Below are positions 1-8,406 of a stretch of 64,000 nucleotides of DNA, piece after piece. The stretch is from NCBI RefSeq assembly GCF_002975175.1, contig NZ_PCNZ01000001.1:186001-250000 (forward strand), written 5' to 3'. The translations under genes were made by a program, and so were the position numbers. The DNA comes from Bacillus sp. MYb209. GTDB lineage: Bacteria > Bacillota > Bacilli > Bacillales > Bacillaceae_G. Each line of letters starts with the position of its first letter. The first letter of the stretch is position 1. Under the pieces are notes generated by a model. That model ran no database searches. It was not told the origin of the DNA and worked only from the letters and a program-made list of their open reading frames with translations.

Positions 1-1194
1 GATGTAGATGTATCCTTCTTCATCCATTGTCGCTAGATCATCAGTGTAAAACCATCCATCTATTAAGACCGCTGATGTAGCTTCCGGCATCCTCAAGTAT
101 CCCTTCATTACGTTTGGCCCTTGAACTACTAATTCTCCGACTTCTCCTCTGGGCAATTCTTTTCCGTCCTCATTGACAATTTTGCTCTTGAGGCCTGGTA
201 TATTTAGGCCGATAGAGCCTGGTTTGCGGGTTCCCTTTAAAGGATTAATAGCGACAAGAGGAGCAGTTTCCGAAAGGCCATACCCTTCCAAGATAAAAAC
301 GTTATATTTGTTTTCAAATTTTTGTAGCAGCTCGACCGGAATCGATGCACCTCCTGAGATACACAAGCGAATGGATAAAAAATCTTCTGCAGTGGATTCA
401 GGCAATTGCAAGATAAAATTATACATCGTAGGAACTCCAGCAAACACTGTTGCCTTTTTTTCTCGAATGGTACTGATTACATCAAGAGGGCTGAATTTAG
501 GTAGGATCAGGACAGTTGCCCCGCAAGCAATTGGGGCATTCAGACAAATAGTCATACAGAAAACATGGAACATCGGTAGAACAGCTACTACACAATCTTT
601 ACCATGAAGCTCAATTAATTCTGAAATGGCGTCTGCATTCGAAGCCAAATTCCGATGTGATAACATCGCACCCTTTGGTTTCCCTGTTGTTCCTGATGTG
701 TATAAAATGACTGCAAGGTCTTCCTGATCAATGAAAGGGCTTAGCCAAACGTTATTGTTTGTTTCCATCAGATGCTCCCATGTACATTCCTGATCCTCGG
801 CATCTGTATAAATGACTAGCATTAGATTTTTCAATTGTTCCTTTACTTCTGATAACTTCGGTTCTACAGATACATGAGCAATAACCGCTTTAACTTGGCT
901 ATCGTCTAAAATGTAATTCATTTCCTCTTTCGTATACAAAGGATTCATCGGAACAACAAATGCACCTAATCGTAAAATGCCGTAATACGTAATGAGAAAT
1001 TCAGGGCTATTTCCTAATAAAAGAGCCACCCCATCTCCCTTCCCAATTCCTCGGGCAGACAAACCAGCAGCCAATTGATCTACCTGCTGATTTAGTTCTC
1101 TATAAGTAACACTTTTATCTCTATAGATATAAGCGATACTGTTTGGGAACTTACTTGCACTTCTTTTCAGATTTTCGTCTAAATTATAACTCAT
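1..1194 (-). CDS. Long-chain fatty acid--CoA ligase (AMP-binding), C-terminus cut by window edge
   Basis: The 398 codons visible begin at an ATG at 1194 preceded by an AGGGGGG ribosome site and run off base 1. The protein starts MSYNLDENLKRSASKFPN and has the adenylate-forming signature YTSGTTGKPKGAML near residue 170, followed by GYGLSETAP, both hallmarks of acyl-CoA synthetases. Members of this family activate a carboxylic acid with ATP to an acyl-adenylate and transfer it to CoA in the cytoplasm. The C-terminal lid domain lies outside the window, so chain-length preference cannot be judged. The upstream region carries a palindromic element (1267-1280) that may be its operator. Confidence 0.9.
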   Translation of the reverse strand, partial: MSYNLDENLKRSASKFPNSIAYIYRDKSVTYRELNQQVDQLAAGLSARGIGKGDGVALLLGNSPEFLITYYGILRLGAFVVPMNPLYTKEEMNYILDDSQVKAVIAHVSVEPKLSEVKEQLKNLMLVIYTDAEDQECTWEHLMETNNNVWLSPFIDQEDLAVILYTSGTTGKPKGAMLSHRNLASNADAISELIELHGKDCVVAVLPMFHVFCMTICLNAPIACGATVLILPKFSPLDVISTIREKKATVFAGVPTMYNFILQLPESTAEDFLSIRLCISGGASIPVELLQKFENKYNVFILEGYGLSETAPLVAINPLKGTRKPGSIGLNIPGLKSKIVNEDGKELPRGEVGELVVQGPNVMKGYLRMPEATSAVLIDGWFYTDDLATMDEEGYIYI

Positions 1195-1266
1195 TAAATG
1201 ATTCCCCCCTTTATTCATATGCAAGTGGTTGAATGGTAACTTTTAAGAATATTCAAAATATTATTA

Positions 1267-1444
1267 CGTTAAGTATACTTATAAATAATAATTAAATAAA
1301 ATTAAAGATTTTAATTTGTAAGTAAGTATTACTAATATTCAAAAAGGGATGCAACCCTGATGTTGGGAGCTCTTCAGCATATGTGGGAATAATTAAGAGG
1401 AAAACTTCCAAAAACTATTTTATGGTCAAACGTTAAGTATACTT
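1267..1444. promoter_or_regulatory. Two copies of a 14-bp palindrome-bearing repeat (putative operators)
   Basis: The same 14 bases, CGTTAAGTATACTT, occur at 1267-1280 and 1431-1444. Their core AAGTATACTT is a perfect palindrome. The first copy lies about 73 bases upstream of the acyl-CoA ligase start. Repeated palindromes in this position usually bind a dimeric regulator, but no cognate regulator gene can be assigned from the window. The interval 1281-1430 shows no gene. Confidence 0.4.
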
Positions 1445-1485
1445 GGAGATTGGTTTCATACTGCAGCTTTATGAACATTCGTCTA

Positions 1486-1674
1486 TAGCTCAACAGAATC
1501 TCCATTTACGGATCTCTTATTCAATTATCAATATTTATAACAGGATGGCTTTTAGAAATACTTTCTCCGCAAATAATCGGTATTTCGTTAGCTATATGCT
1601 GTATTTTCGTTAGTTTTACATGGCTTTTCTTATTTTATCGCGAGGAACTTAGTGAAGAATCTACTATCACTTAA
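1486..1674 (+). pseudogene. 3' remnant of an MFS transporter gene
   Basis: A reading frame ending in TAA at 1672-1674 encodes about 60 hydrophobic residues (NRISIYGSLIQLSIFITGW, then two membrane-like segments, ending FYREELSEESTIT). This looks like the last two helices and tail of a major facilitator transporter. It has no start codon or ribosome site, and an in-frame TAG lies just upstream at about 1483. It is followed by a strong terminator, which suggests the 3' end of a once-complete gene. The intact MFS gene downstream (2272) is a separate copy. Confidence 0.55.
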
Positions 1675-1702
1675 TGGCATGTATATGTACATGCCATTTT
1701 TA
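1674..1702 (+). terminator. Terminator of the MFS remnant
   Basis: Ten-base arms ATGGCATGTA and TACATGCCAT with a TATG loop are followed by TTTTTA. The hairpin starts at the stop codon of the remnant. Confidence 0.8.
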
Positions 1703-1743
1703 TTTATGTCGAAACTTACAAGAAAAAGGCGATTTATTTCTCT

Positions 1744-1767
1744 TACGTTCTAATTTTTTAGAACGTA
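1744..1767. promoter_or_regulatory. Perfect inverted repeat upstream of the ArsR-type gene (putative operator)
   Basis: Arms TACGTTCTAA (1744-1753) and TTAGAACGTA (1758-1767) are perfectly complementary around TTTT. The site lies 36 bases before the ATG of the regulator. ArsR/SmtB-type repressors usually autoregulate through such imperfect or perfect dyads overlapping their promoter. It could alternatively form an RNA hairpin. Confidence 0.55.
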
Positions 1768-1802
1768 CAATAAATTTAGATTATAAGAAAGGAGCTAACA
1801 TA

Positions 1803-2252
1803 ATGTTTGAGGATCGACTTACCATTTCAGCAGAACAACAAAAATTAATTTCCAATGCAACTCGCATTCAAATTCTTCATCTTTTAAAAGACGAAACACT
1901 CACTGCAAAACAAGTATCTACTAAACTAAATAAATCTGCTGGTAGCGTTCACTATCACATCCAAATTTTATTTGACGGAGGCTTACTTGAGTTAGTAGAT
2001 ACAAAGGAAAAACGGGGGATTATTGAAAAGTACTATAAAGCAAAATCTGCTCACTTCTATATTGAAGAAGCGGGCACGGAAGGAACAAATACAGGGAGCC
2101 ATATTATATCTCATTTATTTTTAACTCCAGAGGAATTACAACAACTCACTTGGGAGATTTCACAAGTTTTATTACGCTGGGAAAGCAAAACCGCTCGTCA
2201 ATCAGCCTCAGAAGAAGAATACGCTATTTCCTGCCGGATAAAAAAACAATGA
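1803..2252 (+). CDS. ArsR-family winged-helix transcriptional regulator
   Basis: The product has 149 residues from the ATG at 1803, which follows AAAGGAGC. A longer frame from 1674 starts inside a terminator stem and is not credible. Residues about 15-80 (SNATRIQILHLLKDETLTAK then KSAGSVHYHIQILFDGGLLE) match the HTH_20/ArsR wing-helix fold. No metal-binding cysteine pair is visible, so the effector is probably not a thiophilic metal. It sits 19 bases before an MFS transporter on the same strand, so it probably represses this two-gene operon, perhaps in response to a pump substrate. Confidence 0.85.
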   Translation: MFEDRLTISAEQQKLISNATRIQILHLLKDETLTAKQVSTKLNKSAGSVHYHIQILFDGGLLELVDTKEKRGIIEKYYKAKSAHFYIEEAGTEGTNTGSHIISHLFLTPEELQQLTWEISQVLLRWESKTARQSASEEEYAISCRIKKQ

Positions 2253-2271
2253 AAGAAAGGTCCATATACAC

Positions 2272-3492
2272 ATGAAAAATAAACTATTATTATTGTCGGG
2301 CACAGGCATTTCTCGTTTAGGTGATTTTATGTACCTCATAGCTCTAAACTTAATGGTGTTAAATAGTACAAACTCTCCCGCTGCTGTAGCAGGCACATGG
2401 ATTGTCGGTCCAATTGCCACCGTTGTTACAAAAATATGGTCTGGTAGTATTGTAGATCGATTAAATAAACGGTCAATTATGCTCATCACAGATATTATTC
2501 GAGCAGTTCTCATCGGCTGTATTCCACTATTTGACTCTATTTGGGCAATTTATATTTTTATCTTTTTGACTCGCATTGCTACATCATTTTTCGATCCAGC
2601 TTCATTCACTTATAAAACACTGCTCATACCAGCTGAAGAACGTGCTCAATTTAATGCTTGGAATAGCCTATGTACAAATGGGGCTTTTATTATCGGTCCG
2701 GCTCTTGCTGGAATACTTCTCACTACATACTCGGCAGCTTTTGTTATTTACTGCAACTCAATTTCATTTCTACTTTCTACCATTCTCATTTACTTCTTGC
2801 CAAACATCACATTACAAACAAAGCAAAACGAAGAGGTTGCAAATACTTTCGTACAAACGTTACGAAGTGATTGGAAACAAGTTTTTTCATTCGCACGAAC
2901 TGAAACTTATATTATTCTCGTATTCGTTTTATTTCAAGCTACGATGCTTGTCTCTATGGCACTTGATTCACAAGAAGTTGTTTTTACACGACAAGTACTG
3001 TTTTTATCAGATGTAGAATATAGCATGCTTGTTAGTATAACCGGAGCAGCTTACGTTTGTGGTTCATTTCTTGTCTCTCTCTTTGCAAAACGATTACCGA
3101 TTCAATATTGTATCGGTTTAGGTATGATTTTCACAGCAATAGGCTATGTGATTTTCGCCTTTTCAAATTCATTTACGGTCGCAACAAGTGGTTTCATTTT
3201 ACTTGGGATCGCTTCATCATTTGCTGGTACTGGATTTATAACATTTTATCAAAATAACATCCCAGTACATATGATAGGACGTATCGATAGCGTATTTGAT
3301 TCAATAAAAAATTTCATCCAAATCTTTTTCATTTTAGCAATTGGAGCATCCGCACAATTTATTTCAATTCAAATTGCTGTAATAAGCAGTTCATTATTAA
3401 TTTTTGCTCTTTCCTGCTTATTAGCAATCCGGGTAATGACTCCTTCACGAGAAAAATATTTTAAAACTACAGAATCTTCACTAGAATGCTAA
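2272..3492 (+). CDS. MFS family efflux transporter
   Basis: The 406-residue protein is hydrophobic throughout, with about 12 predicted membrane helices. It has the loop motif DRLNKRSIMLITDIIRA after helix 2, as in drug/siderophore exporters of the EntS/MFS_3 type. The start ATG follows GAAAGAAAGG. It is the second gene of an operon with the ArsR-type regulator and ends at a strong terminator. Substrate is unknown; a role in export controlled by the upstream regulator is inferred. Confidence 0.85.
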   Translation: MKNKLLLLSGTGISRLGDFMYLIALNLMVLNSTNSPAAVAGTWIVGPIATVVTKIWSGSIVDRLNKRSIMLITDIIRAVLIGCIPLFDSIWAIYIFIFLTRIATSFFDPASFTYKTLLIPAEERAQFNAWNSLCTNGAFIIGPALAGILLTTYSAAFVIYCNSISFLLSTILIYFLPNITLQTKQNEEVANTFVQTLRSDWKQVFSFARTETYIILVFVLFQATMLVSMALDSQEVVFTRQVLFLSDVEYSMLVSITGAAYVCGSFLVSLFAKRLPIQYCIGLGMIFTAIGYVIFAFSNSFTVATSGFILLGIASSFAGTGFITFYQNNIPVHMIGRIDSVFDSIKNFIQIFFILAIGASAQFISIQIAVISSSLLIFALSCLLAIRVMTPSREKYFKTTESSLEC

Positions 3493-3500
3493 TTAAACGT

Positions 3501-3526
3501 AAAAAGCGGCTATTATGCCGCTTTTT
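3501..3526 (+). terminator. Rho-independent terminator
   Basis: Stem AAAAAGCGGC / GCCGCTTTTT with a TATTAT loop just after the MFS gene. Its symmetry allows it to serve the convergent minus-strand gene ending at 3526 as well. Confidence 0.9.
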
Positions 3527-4137
3527 CACAATAAATATTTTATAAAGTAAAGACCTGAACTTACTATCACGAATATATTAAAGAATAATAAAAATCCTTT
3601 TTCGAAATCTTTATACTTTTCTACTTTTACTCCACGTTTTTTTAACTCCATAATAATCATTGCAATTTCATGTGCATACGCAATACTTCCAAATTGTATA
3701 TAATTGTTATTATATTTAATCTCAAAGACGTTTTTCATTTTTTTATGTTGCGAAATGGATTGTATATCTTCTATTGGCATGCTATGTTCATTTGTTTTTT
3801 TAAAATAACAATCTAACCCTTTCATTATCACTCTTTTATTTGTTAAAACGATATAATAATAAAAAGTAGCTCCTACGTAATATATATTTGGTATGACTTT
3901 ATTATTTACCATACATCCTTCGTCTACTAGCAGTTCCTTCTCAATTTCTTCACCAGTTTGTAATTCGTTGCGAATTGATTCTTCCAACATTTGTAAGGTT
4001 AATTTTTTTAGTAGCTCTCCATTTCTCACATAATACTTATCTATATTTATAGACTCATTCGCTTCTTTCTCTAAACGTGTAATTTCTTCTTCTGAATATT
4101 GGAGCTCATTTAACATCGATAATAATCTTTTATCCAT
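3526..4137 (-). CDS. PH-like domain membrane protein, translationally coupled to an ECF sigma gene
   Basis: The product has 203 residues from the ATG at 4137, preceded by AAAGGGAG. The N-terminal third is charged and helical (LNELQYSEEEITRLEKEA). The middle resembles a bacterial PH/YokE-like fold (YYIVLTNKRVIMKGLD, then SMPIEDIQSISQ). One C-terminal membrane segment is seen (FLLFFNIFVIVSSGLYFI). The ATG begins one base after the stop codon of the upstream sigma-factor frame, the arrangement common for sigma/anti-sigma pairs. A role as a membrane partner of the sigma factor is inference; no known anti-sigma motif is visible. Confidence 0.6.
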   Translation of the reverse strand: MDKRLLSMLNELQYSEEEITRLEKEANESINIDKYYVRNGELLKKLTLQMLEESIRNELQTGEEIEKELLVDEGCMVNNKVIPNIYYVGATFYYYIVLTNKRVIMKGLDCYFKKTNEHSMPIEDIQSISQHKKMKNVFEIKYNNNYIQFGSIAYAHEIAMIIMELKKRGVKVEKYKDFEKGFLLFFNIFVIVSSGLYFIKYLL

Positions 4138-4138
4138 A

Positions 4139-4677
4139 TTACACACTCCCTTTCCACAGTTTTTGAAGTTTTTTCTTCCCACGAGAAATTCGATTGTATA
4201 TATAATCCACCGTTACTTTTAATTCTTTTGCAATATCGTCAATGGAATATCCATCAATATACCTCTTTAAAAAGATATATCGATCCTTCTTATTTAAATC
4301 TTGGACTATTTCCATAATCTCTTCTTCTTGTTCTATTTCATACCTATCATGGATACCTTTATCTATTTCTAAGTCTTTATCCATTTTGTTCTCTTTATGT
4401 ACTTTCTTTTTATATTCCAAAGCCTTTAATTTAGTAATACCAATCATCCAAGATTTTAAGTTTCCCTTTCCTATATCAAATTGGTCAATATTAAACCAAA
4501 TGACAGTAAATACATCGTTATAACAATCATCCACATATGTTTCTCAATAGGGGTACTTAATGATTTATGAATAATGTACAAAATTAATTTTCCATATTGA
4601 TCAATCACTTCTTTCAAAGCATCTTGATCACGTTTTTTCATAGCTATAATTAAATCCTCTTCAGAATTGAAAATCAT
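4139..4677 (-). pseudogene. ECF-type RNA polymerase sigma factor, frameshifted
   Basis: Two overlapping frames together give one sigma-70 family protein. The first (from about 4677) encodes MIFNSEEDLIIAMKKRDQDA and continues to STPIEKHM. The second resumes at DDCYNDVFTVIW (region 2) and ends with a sigma region 4 helix-turn-helix (YIDGYSIDDIAKELKVTVDY, then RISRGKKKLQKLW). The switch lies near 4534-4541, where one missing base explains the break; restoring it would read KHYVDDCYNDVF. It may be a true mutation or a sequencing error. The coupled downstream gene is intact. Confidence 0.75.
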
Positions 4678-4805
4678 AAGCATCTTCCTTCCTCAGTTCC
4701 CCTTTAGCAGCTGCTTTTACTTACTATTGGAAATTTATTCTCATTTTCTATCACTTTTGTAAAAATTTATTAATTTTTATTTTCACTTTATATAATAACA
4801 AATAA

Positions 4806-4852
4806 AAAACCGAAGTTGAGAAAGCGGGTCCCACTTTCTTAGCTTCGGTTTT
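4806..4852 (-). terminator. Terminator of the DJ-1/PfpI gene
   Basis: Long hairpin with arms around AACCGAAG and CTTCGGTT and an internal mismatch. On the minus strand it is followed by TTTTTTATT. Confidence 0.8.
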
Positions 4853-4869
4853 GCAAGTGATGTTATAAC

Positions 4870-5454
4870 TTAAACTAACGTCTCACCACATACTGTTTTT
4901 ATATTTTTAAAGTATTGAAGATTTTCATTAATTTCACCTTCATCAAACAAATTGAGCTGTTTCATAATTTCAATTGCAAATTCAACGTACGCGGATCCTA
5001 TTGCTGTAATAATTTTCTCATCCACAGTTACATCTTCTTCTTGTTTATATTCCCATTTATGGAGATGTGCTAAATGTTCTACCTCTGGTGTTAATGATGT
5101 TGAGAATTTTTTCTTATTAAGCACTCCAGCTGCATGCAGTAGAGATGTCCCCGCACAAATTCCTGCTATCCATTTATTTTGCTTATGTAATTCGTTCACA
5201 ATAGATAAAAGTTGTTCATTTTCTAAATGGTGAAAAATATGCCCTCCAGGTACAATAAACACTTCATAATCTACTGTTTCAATATGATCTATAGAGACGT
5301 GTGGCTGACACTGAAATCCACCTTCTCCTGTAACTGTTTTCCCGTCTACAGTTACTGTTATTACTTCAAATCCTTTACTTTTTAAACATAAACTCGCTAT
5401 ATTTACTTCAAATTCTGCAAATCCATCAAATAAAAACATCAATGCCTTTTTCAT
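4870..5454 (-). CDS. DJ-1/PfpI family protein (class I glutamine amidotransferase fold)
   Basis: The 194-residue protein starts MKKALMFLFDGFAEFE and has a nucleophile-elbow cysteine at residue 100 in AGICAGTSLL, with acidic residues near 12-14 as in DJ-1/PfpI proteins. GGGGGAGAG precedes the ATG. Family members act as deglycases, proteases or chaperones, or as regulators; the substrate cannot be read from sequence. It is a single-gene unit with its own terminator. Confidence 0.88.
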   Translation of the reverse strand: MKKALMFLFDGFAEFEVNIASLCLKSKGFEVITVTVDGKTVTGEGGFQCQPHVSIDHIETVDYEVFIVPGGHIFHHLENEQLLSIVNELHKQNKWIAGICAGTSLLHAAGVLNKKKFSTSLTPEVEHLAHLHKWEYKQEEDVTVDEKIITAIGSAYVEFAIEIMKQLNLFDEGEINENLQYFKNIKTVCGETLV

Positions 5455-5510
5455 GTTATCTCTCCCCCATCTTTATACTTATTCGAAGGTGATTACATTT
5501 CTCCTCCCAA

Positions 5511-5541
5511 AAAGGCAAACCTGAAATATAGGTTTGCCTTT
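5511..5541 (-). terminator. Terminator of the nitroreductase gene
   Basis: Stem AAAGGCAAACCT / AGGTTTGCCTTT with a seven-base loop; on the minus strand it ends in TTTTTGGG. Confidence 0.85.
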
Positions 5542-5544
5542 CAC

Positions 5545-6279
5545 TTATTTCTTATTTAGTCCTCTTTCATTTAAAAACTCTTTCATATGCATTCTCTTCT
5601 CTTTGGACATAAATGTGCTCATTGATTCTGTCCATGTTACGTTTTTTTGATTTGACGATCTTTCTTTGTAATACGCGCTCATCGTTTCATCGTATTCGTT
5701 TAACAATTCATCATATTTCTTTTCATCATATCCATTTTCATGAAGAATGGCGGCTACTGGTAACCGCGGCTTAACTCCATGATCTTCATCTGGTACGCCG
5801 ACTGTCATTCCGAATACAGGATATACTTTATCCGGTAAATGAAGCAATTTACTCACTTCTCTCGGATTATTACGAATTCCTCCAATATAACAAATACCGT
5901 ATCCTAAAGATTCGGCTGCAAGTGCTAAGTTTTGTGCAAAAAGTGAAGCATCTACTGTCGCAACGATAAAGTCTTCCACCCCTTCATGTTTTATCTCTGT
6001 ACCATGTTTTTCACATGCAACTTCTAAACGTTTTAAATCCGCACAACAAACAAAGAATGCTGCGCAGTTTTTCACGTGACGATTTCCAGATAGCTCTGCT
6101 AGTTTAGCTTTTAATACCTCATCTGTTACATATATAACAGAATACGCCTGCACAAAATGTGAGGAAGCCGCATGCTGAGCAGCTTGCACCATTCTTTCCA
6201 CTACATCTTTTGAAATTGGTTCTTCTTTATATTTACGAACTGAAACGTGTTGCTCCATTTTATATATCATCTCATTCAT
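5545..6279 (-). CDS. nfrA: NADPH-dependent FMN nitro/flavin reductase, NfrA type
   Basis: The product has 244 residues from the ATG at 6279, with AAAGGAGTG eight bases upstream; a longer frame to 6339 lacks a ribosome site. FMN phosphate-binding SVRKYKEEPISK is near residue 14, with AAQHAASSHFVQAY and GYGICYIGGIRNNP further on, the pattern of the NfrA/YwcG/SsuE-like nitroreductases. Such enzymes reduce flavins, nitro compounds and chromate using NADPH. Length agrees with B. subtilis NfrA (about 249). It is expressed as a single gene. Confidence 0.82.
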   Translation of the reverse strand: MNEMIYKMEQHVSVRKYKEEPISKDVVERMVQAAQHAASSHFVQAYSVIYVTDEVLKAKLAELSGNRHVKNCAAFFVCCADLKRLEVACEKHGTEIKHEGVEDFIVATVDASLFAQNLALAAESLGYGICYIGGIRNNPREVSKLLHLPDKVYPVFGMTVGVPDEDHGVKPRLPVAAILHENGYDEKKYDELLNEYDETMSAYYKERSSNQKNVTWTESMSTFMSKEKRMHMKEFLNERGLNKK

Positions 6280-6352
6280 GAAAATCACTCCTTTTTTCTC
6301 TTCATAATGAAAAATTAACATATCTTTTTCATTATTCACAACTTATAAACAT

Positions 6353-6385
6353 AAAAAGAGCAATTCTTTTTGAATTGCTCTTTTT
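6353..6385 (-). terminator. Terminator-like hairpin upstream of nfrA
   Basis: Arms AAAAAGAGCAATTC and GAATTGCTCTTTTT around TTTTT, with poly-T in both directions. It probably ends transcription from the minus-strand gene at 6501-6818. Confidence 0.75.
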
Positions 6386-6500
6386 TAAATGTCTATTAAT
6401 ACGGTATATGAAATTATATAAACGATTTGACAAGAAATATCGACTTACCGACAAATAACGGCTGGCTCACGTAATATGATTTCCTGTTATACAATTTTTG

Positions 6501-6818
6501 TTACGCCGTTTTCAAAACTTTAATACCTTTTACGATATTCCAAATGAAATAGTAGATTCCTACAAGAATGAACACTGCATATGTGATAGCCATTCCAATT
6601 CCAGCGCCATCAGATTGATTGAAGCTTAAACCGTATACTCCTGACACTGCTAATCCGCCAAATAAGATTGCGTACGGGAAAATATGTGACCAAAATGCTT
6701 TTTTTGCGTGATATTTCACTTCATCTTCCGCAACGAAGTATACGATAATTGGTAGTAAAAATGGTGCGAAAAAGATACTAAAGTAACATAACGAAGATAA
6801 AATATTATTTCCTTTCAT
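6501..6818 (-). CDS. DUF4870 family small membrane protein
   Basis: The product has 105 residues from the ATG at 6818 behind AGAGGTG. It has three to four hydrophobic segments (LSSLCYFSIFFAPFLLPIIV, ILFGGLAVSGVYG, AITYAVFILVGIYYFI) and the loop EDEVKYHAKKAFWSH characteristic of the DUF4870/Tic20-like family. No function is established. No operon partner is evident; the nearest hairpin downstream is at 6353-6385. Confidence 0.75.
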   Translation of the reverse strand: MKGNNILSSLCYFSIFFAPFLLPIIVYFVAEDEVKYHAKKAFWSHIFPYAILFGGLAVSGVYGLSFNQSDGAGIGMAITYAVFILVGIYYFIWNIVKGIKVLKTA

Positions 6819-6928
6819 ACGATTCACCTCTAAAGTTTTTTGTTACCTTCATTATGTCAGGAAACCATTCCAGAAACTATCGCTTTACCTTTCATAAACA
6901 TGACACATTTGTAAGATTTACATCCTAA

Positions 6929-6956
6929 AAACTCCCACCTAATTTTAGGTGAGAGC
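6929..6956 (-). terminator. Terminator of the YdcF-like gene
   Basis: Stem CTCTCACCT / AGGTGGGAG on the minus strand followed by TTTTTAGG. Confidence 0.75.
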
Positions 6957-6964
6957 CCTATTGA

Positions 6965-7543
6965 CTATATTCGATTCATAAACCAATATTGTGTAATTGC
7001 TAAATATTCTCGGACGTTCGATTGAATAATAATTGGCTTCGGTGTTTTTGCCGAGAGACCTTCTAGTTTTAGCCCTTGTTTTTCTGCAATCTTTTTCGCT
7101 CGGAACATATGAAAATCATTCGTTACAATCATCCCTTGTTTCATATGTTTTGGAATAAGGGGTTTTGAGAATTTAATATTTTCATCTGTACTCGTCGAGC
7201 GATCTTCCATTATAATTCGATCTTCTGAAATATTTTGTTTCATTAATCCTTGTTTCATTGCTAATGCTTCTGAAATATCCTCGCCTTTTCCTTGCCCTCC
7301 AGATACGATAGCAATTGTTTTCTCATGTGATTTTAAATACTCAGCTGCTTTATCAATACGATATTGCAATGAGTAAGATGGTTTCGTCCCATTTACTTTC
7401 GAGCCTAGTACAATTATGTAATCCGCATCGTCAATTGCATTCATATGCCCATGCTTATAAATGTTATATTGTAAAAAAACCGCATACACGGCGCAAATCA
7501 TTATAACAACTAAAATGTACTTAATTATTTTCTTCTTTCTCAT
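6965..7543 (-). CDS. YdcF/SanA-like protein (DUF218)
   Basis: The product has about 192 residues from the second ATG at 7543, the better spaced from AGGAG; the first ATG at 7549 is only three bases from it. One N-terminal membrane anchor (IIKYILVVIMICAVYAVF) is followed by the DUF218 core: ADYIIVLGSKVNG, VSGGQGKGEDISEA, MEDRSTSTDENIKFS and VTNDFHMFRA. SanA/YdcF relatives are linked to envelope integrity, but the reaction is unknown. The protein probably faces outside, anchored by its N-terminus. Confidence 0.82.
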   Translation of the reverse strand: MRKKKIIKYILVVIMICAVYAVFLQYNIYKHGHMNAIDDADYIIVLGSKVNGTKPSYSLQYRIDKAAEYLKSHEKTIAIVSGGQGKGEDISEALAMKQGLMKQNISEDRIIMEDRSTSTDENIKFSKPLIPKHMKQGMIVTNDFHMFRAKKIAEKQGLKLEGLSAKTPKPIIIQSNVREYLAITQYWFMNRI

Positions 7544-7704
7544 ATTCATATACTCCTATTTCCTTTACTTCCTTCATGATAATATCCATTTATTTGTTTG
7601 TATACAGACAAATTCCAATTAACCCTAATTTATCCTTCAAAAGGTAATATTTATATTACTTCTCGGGAATAGTAAGTACAACTTCGCACGAAGGAGTGTC
7701 CCTA

Positions 7705-8370
7705 TTGCTTCTCTTTTTATTTAATGTATCGTTCTTTTTCATCTTATTTTTACTATCCCTTAAGCTGCTTGGTAAATCTGCATTAGCACAACTAACTCCT
7801 CATGATTTTGGGGCTATTATCTTTTTATCTTATTTAGCTTTTCAAGCCATACCAGTCGCTGGTGCTTTGCAAGCCTTTTTCGGTATGGTCGTTATTACTT
7901 GTTTGCATTTACTTCTTACAAAATTAAGCTTACTAAACAAACTAAATCGTTTCATTCTTGGACACCCCATTATTTTAATTAAACATGGTGATATTATCTT
8001 TGATAACTTACAAAAAAGTAGATACCCAATCGCTGAATTACTCTCTAATCTTCGTGTCGCCGGATATCCAAGTGTTCATGAAATTGAATACGCTATTTTA
8101 GAAACGAATGGAGCCATTAGTATTTTACCAAAGCGAGAACTTGTACCATTGACTCCAAAAGATATGAATATAGATGTTAAGTATGCTGGATTACCAATCG
8201 CCCTTATCGTCGATTCACAAATTCAATACGATAACTTAAAGTTAATTCATAAAGACGAAAAATGGTTATATAAAGAGTTAAAAGAAAAAGGCATCACAAA
8301 TATTAAAAACGTTGCTTTTGCGTCTGTTCAAGAAACGGATGGATCTTTTGCGATTAGTTTAAAAGAATGA
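7705..8370 (+). CDS. YetF-family membrane protein (DUF421)
   Basis: The best start is TTG at 7705, eight bases after AAGGAG; the GTG at 7696 lies inside that ribosome site. The product has about 221 residues. Three N-terminal membrane helices are followed by a soluble domain with PIAELLSNLRVAGYPSVHEI and ILETNGAISILPK, the YetF C-terminal signature. In Bacillus, YetF-type proteins occur in the spore or vegetative membrane with unresolved function. It is a stand-alone gene ending at a shared bidirectional terminator. Confidence 0.82.
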   Translation: MLLFLFNVSFFFILFLLSLKLLGKSALAQLTPHDFGAIIFLSYLAFQAIPVAGALQAFFGMVVITCLHLLLTKLSLLNKLNRFILGHPIILIKHGDIIFDNLQKSRYPIAELLSNLRVAGYPSVHEIEYAILETNGAISILPKRELVPLTPKDMNIDVKYAGLPIALIVDSQIQYDNLKLIHKDEKWLYKELKEKGITNIKNVAFASVQETDGSFAISLKE

Positions 8371-8371
8371 A

Positions 8372-8401
8372 AAAATCCCCTTACTTGTTCAAGGGGATTT
8401 T
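8372..8401. terminator. Bidirectional terminator between convergent genes
   Basis: Stem AAAATCCCCTT / AAGGGGATTTT with an eight-base loop between the YetF-like gene and the MATE gene. Confidence 0.88.
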
Positions 8402-8406
8402 CTTCA

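Noticed and set aside
1674-1802. N-terminal extension of the ArsR-type gene beginning at 1674
   Set aside because: The ATG is inside the terminator stem of the upstream remnant, has no ribosome site, and the extension is cysteine-rich nonsense; ATG 1803 has AAAGGAGC.
6929-6956. Possible bcr1 fragment because of ACTCCCACCT
   Set aside because: Only the ten bases match; no ATAAA ends or other element parts. It works as a plain terminator.
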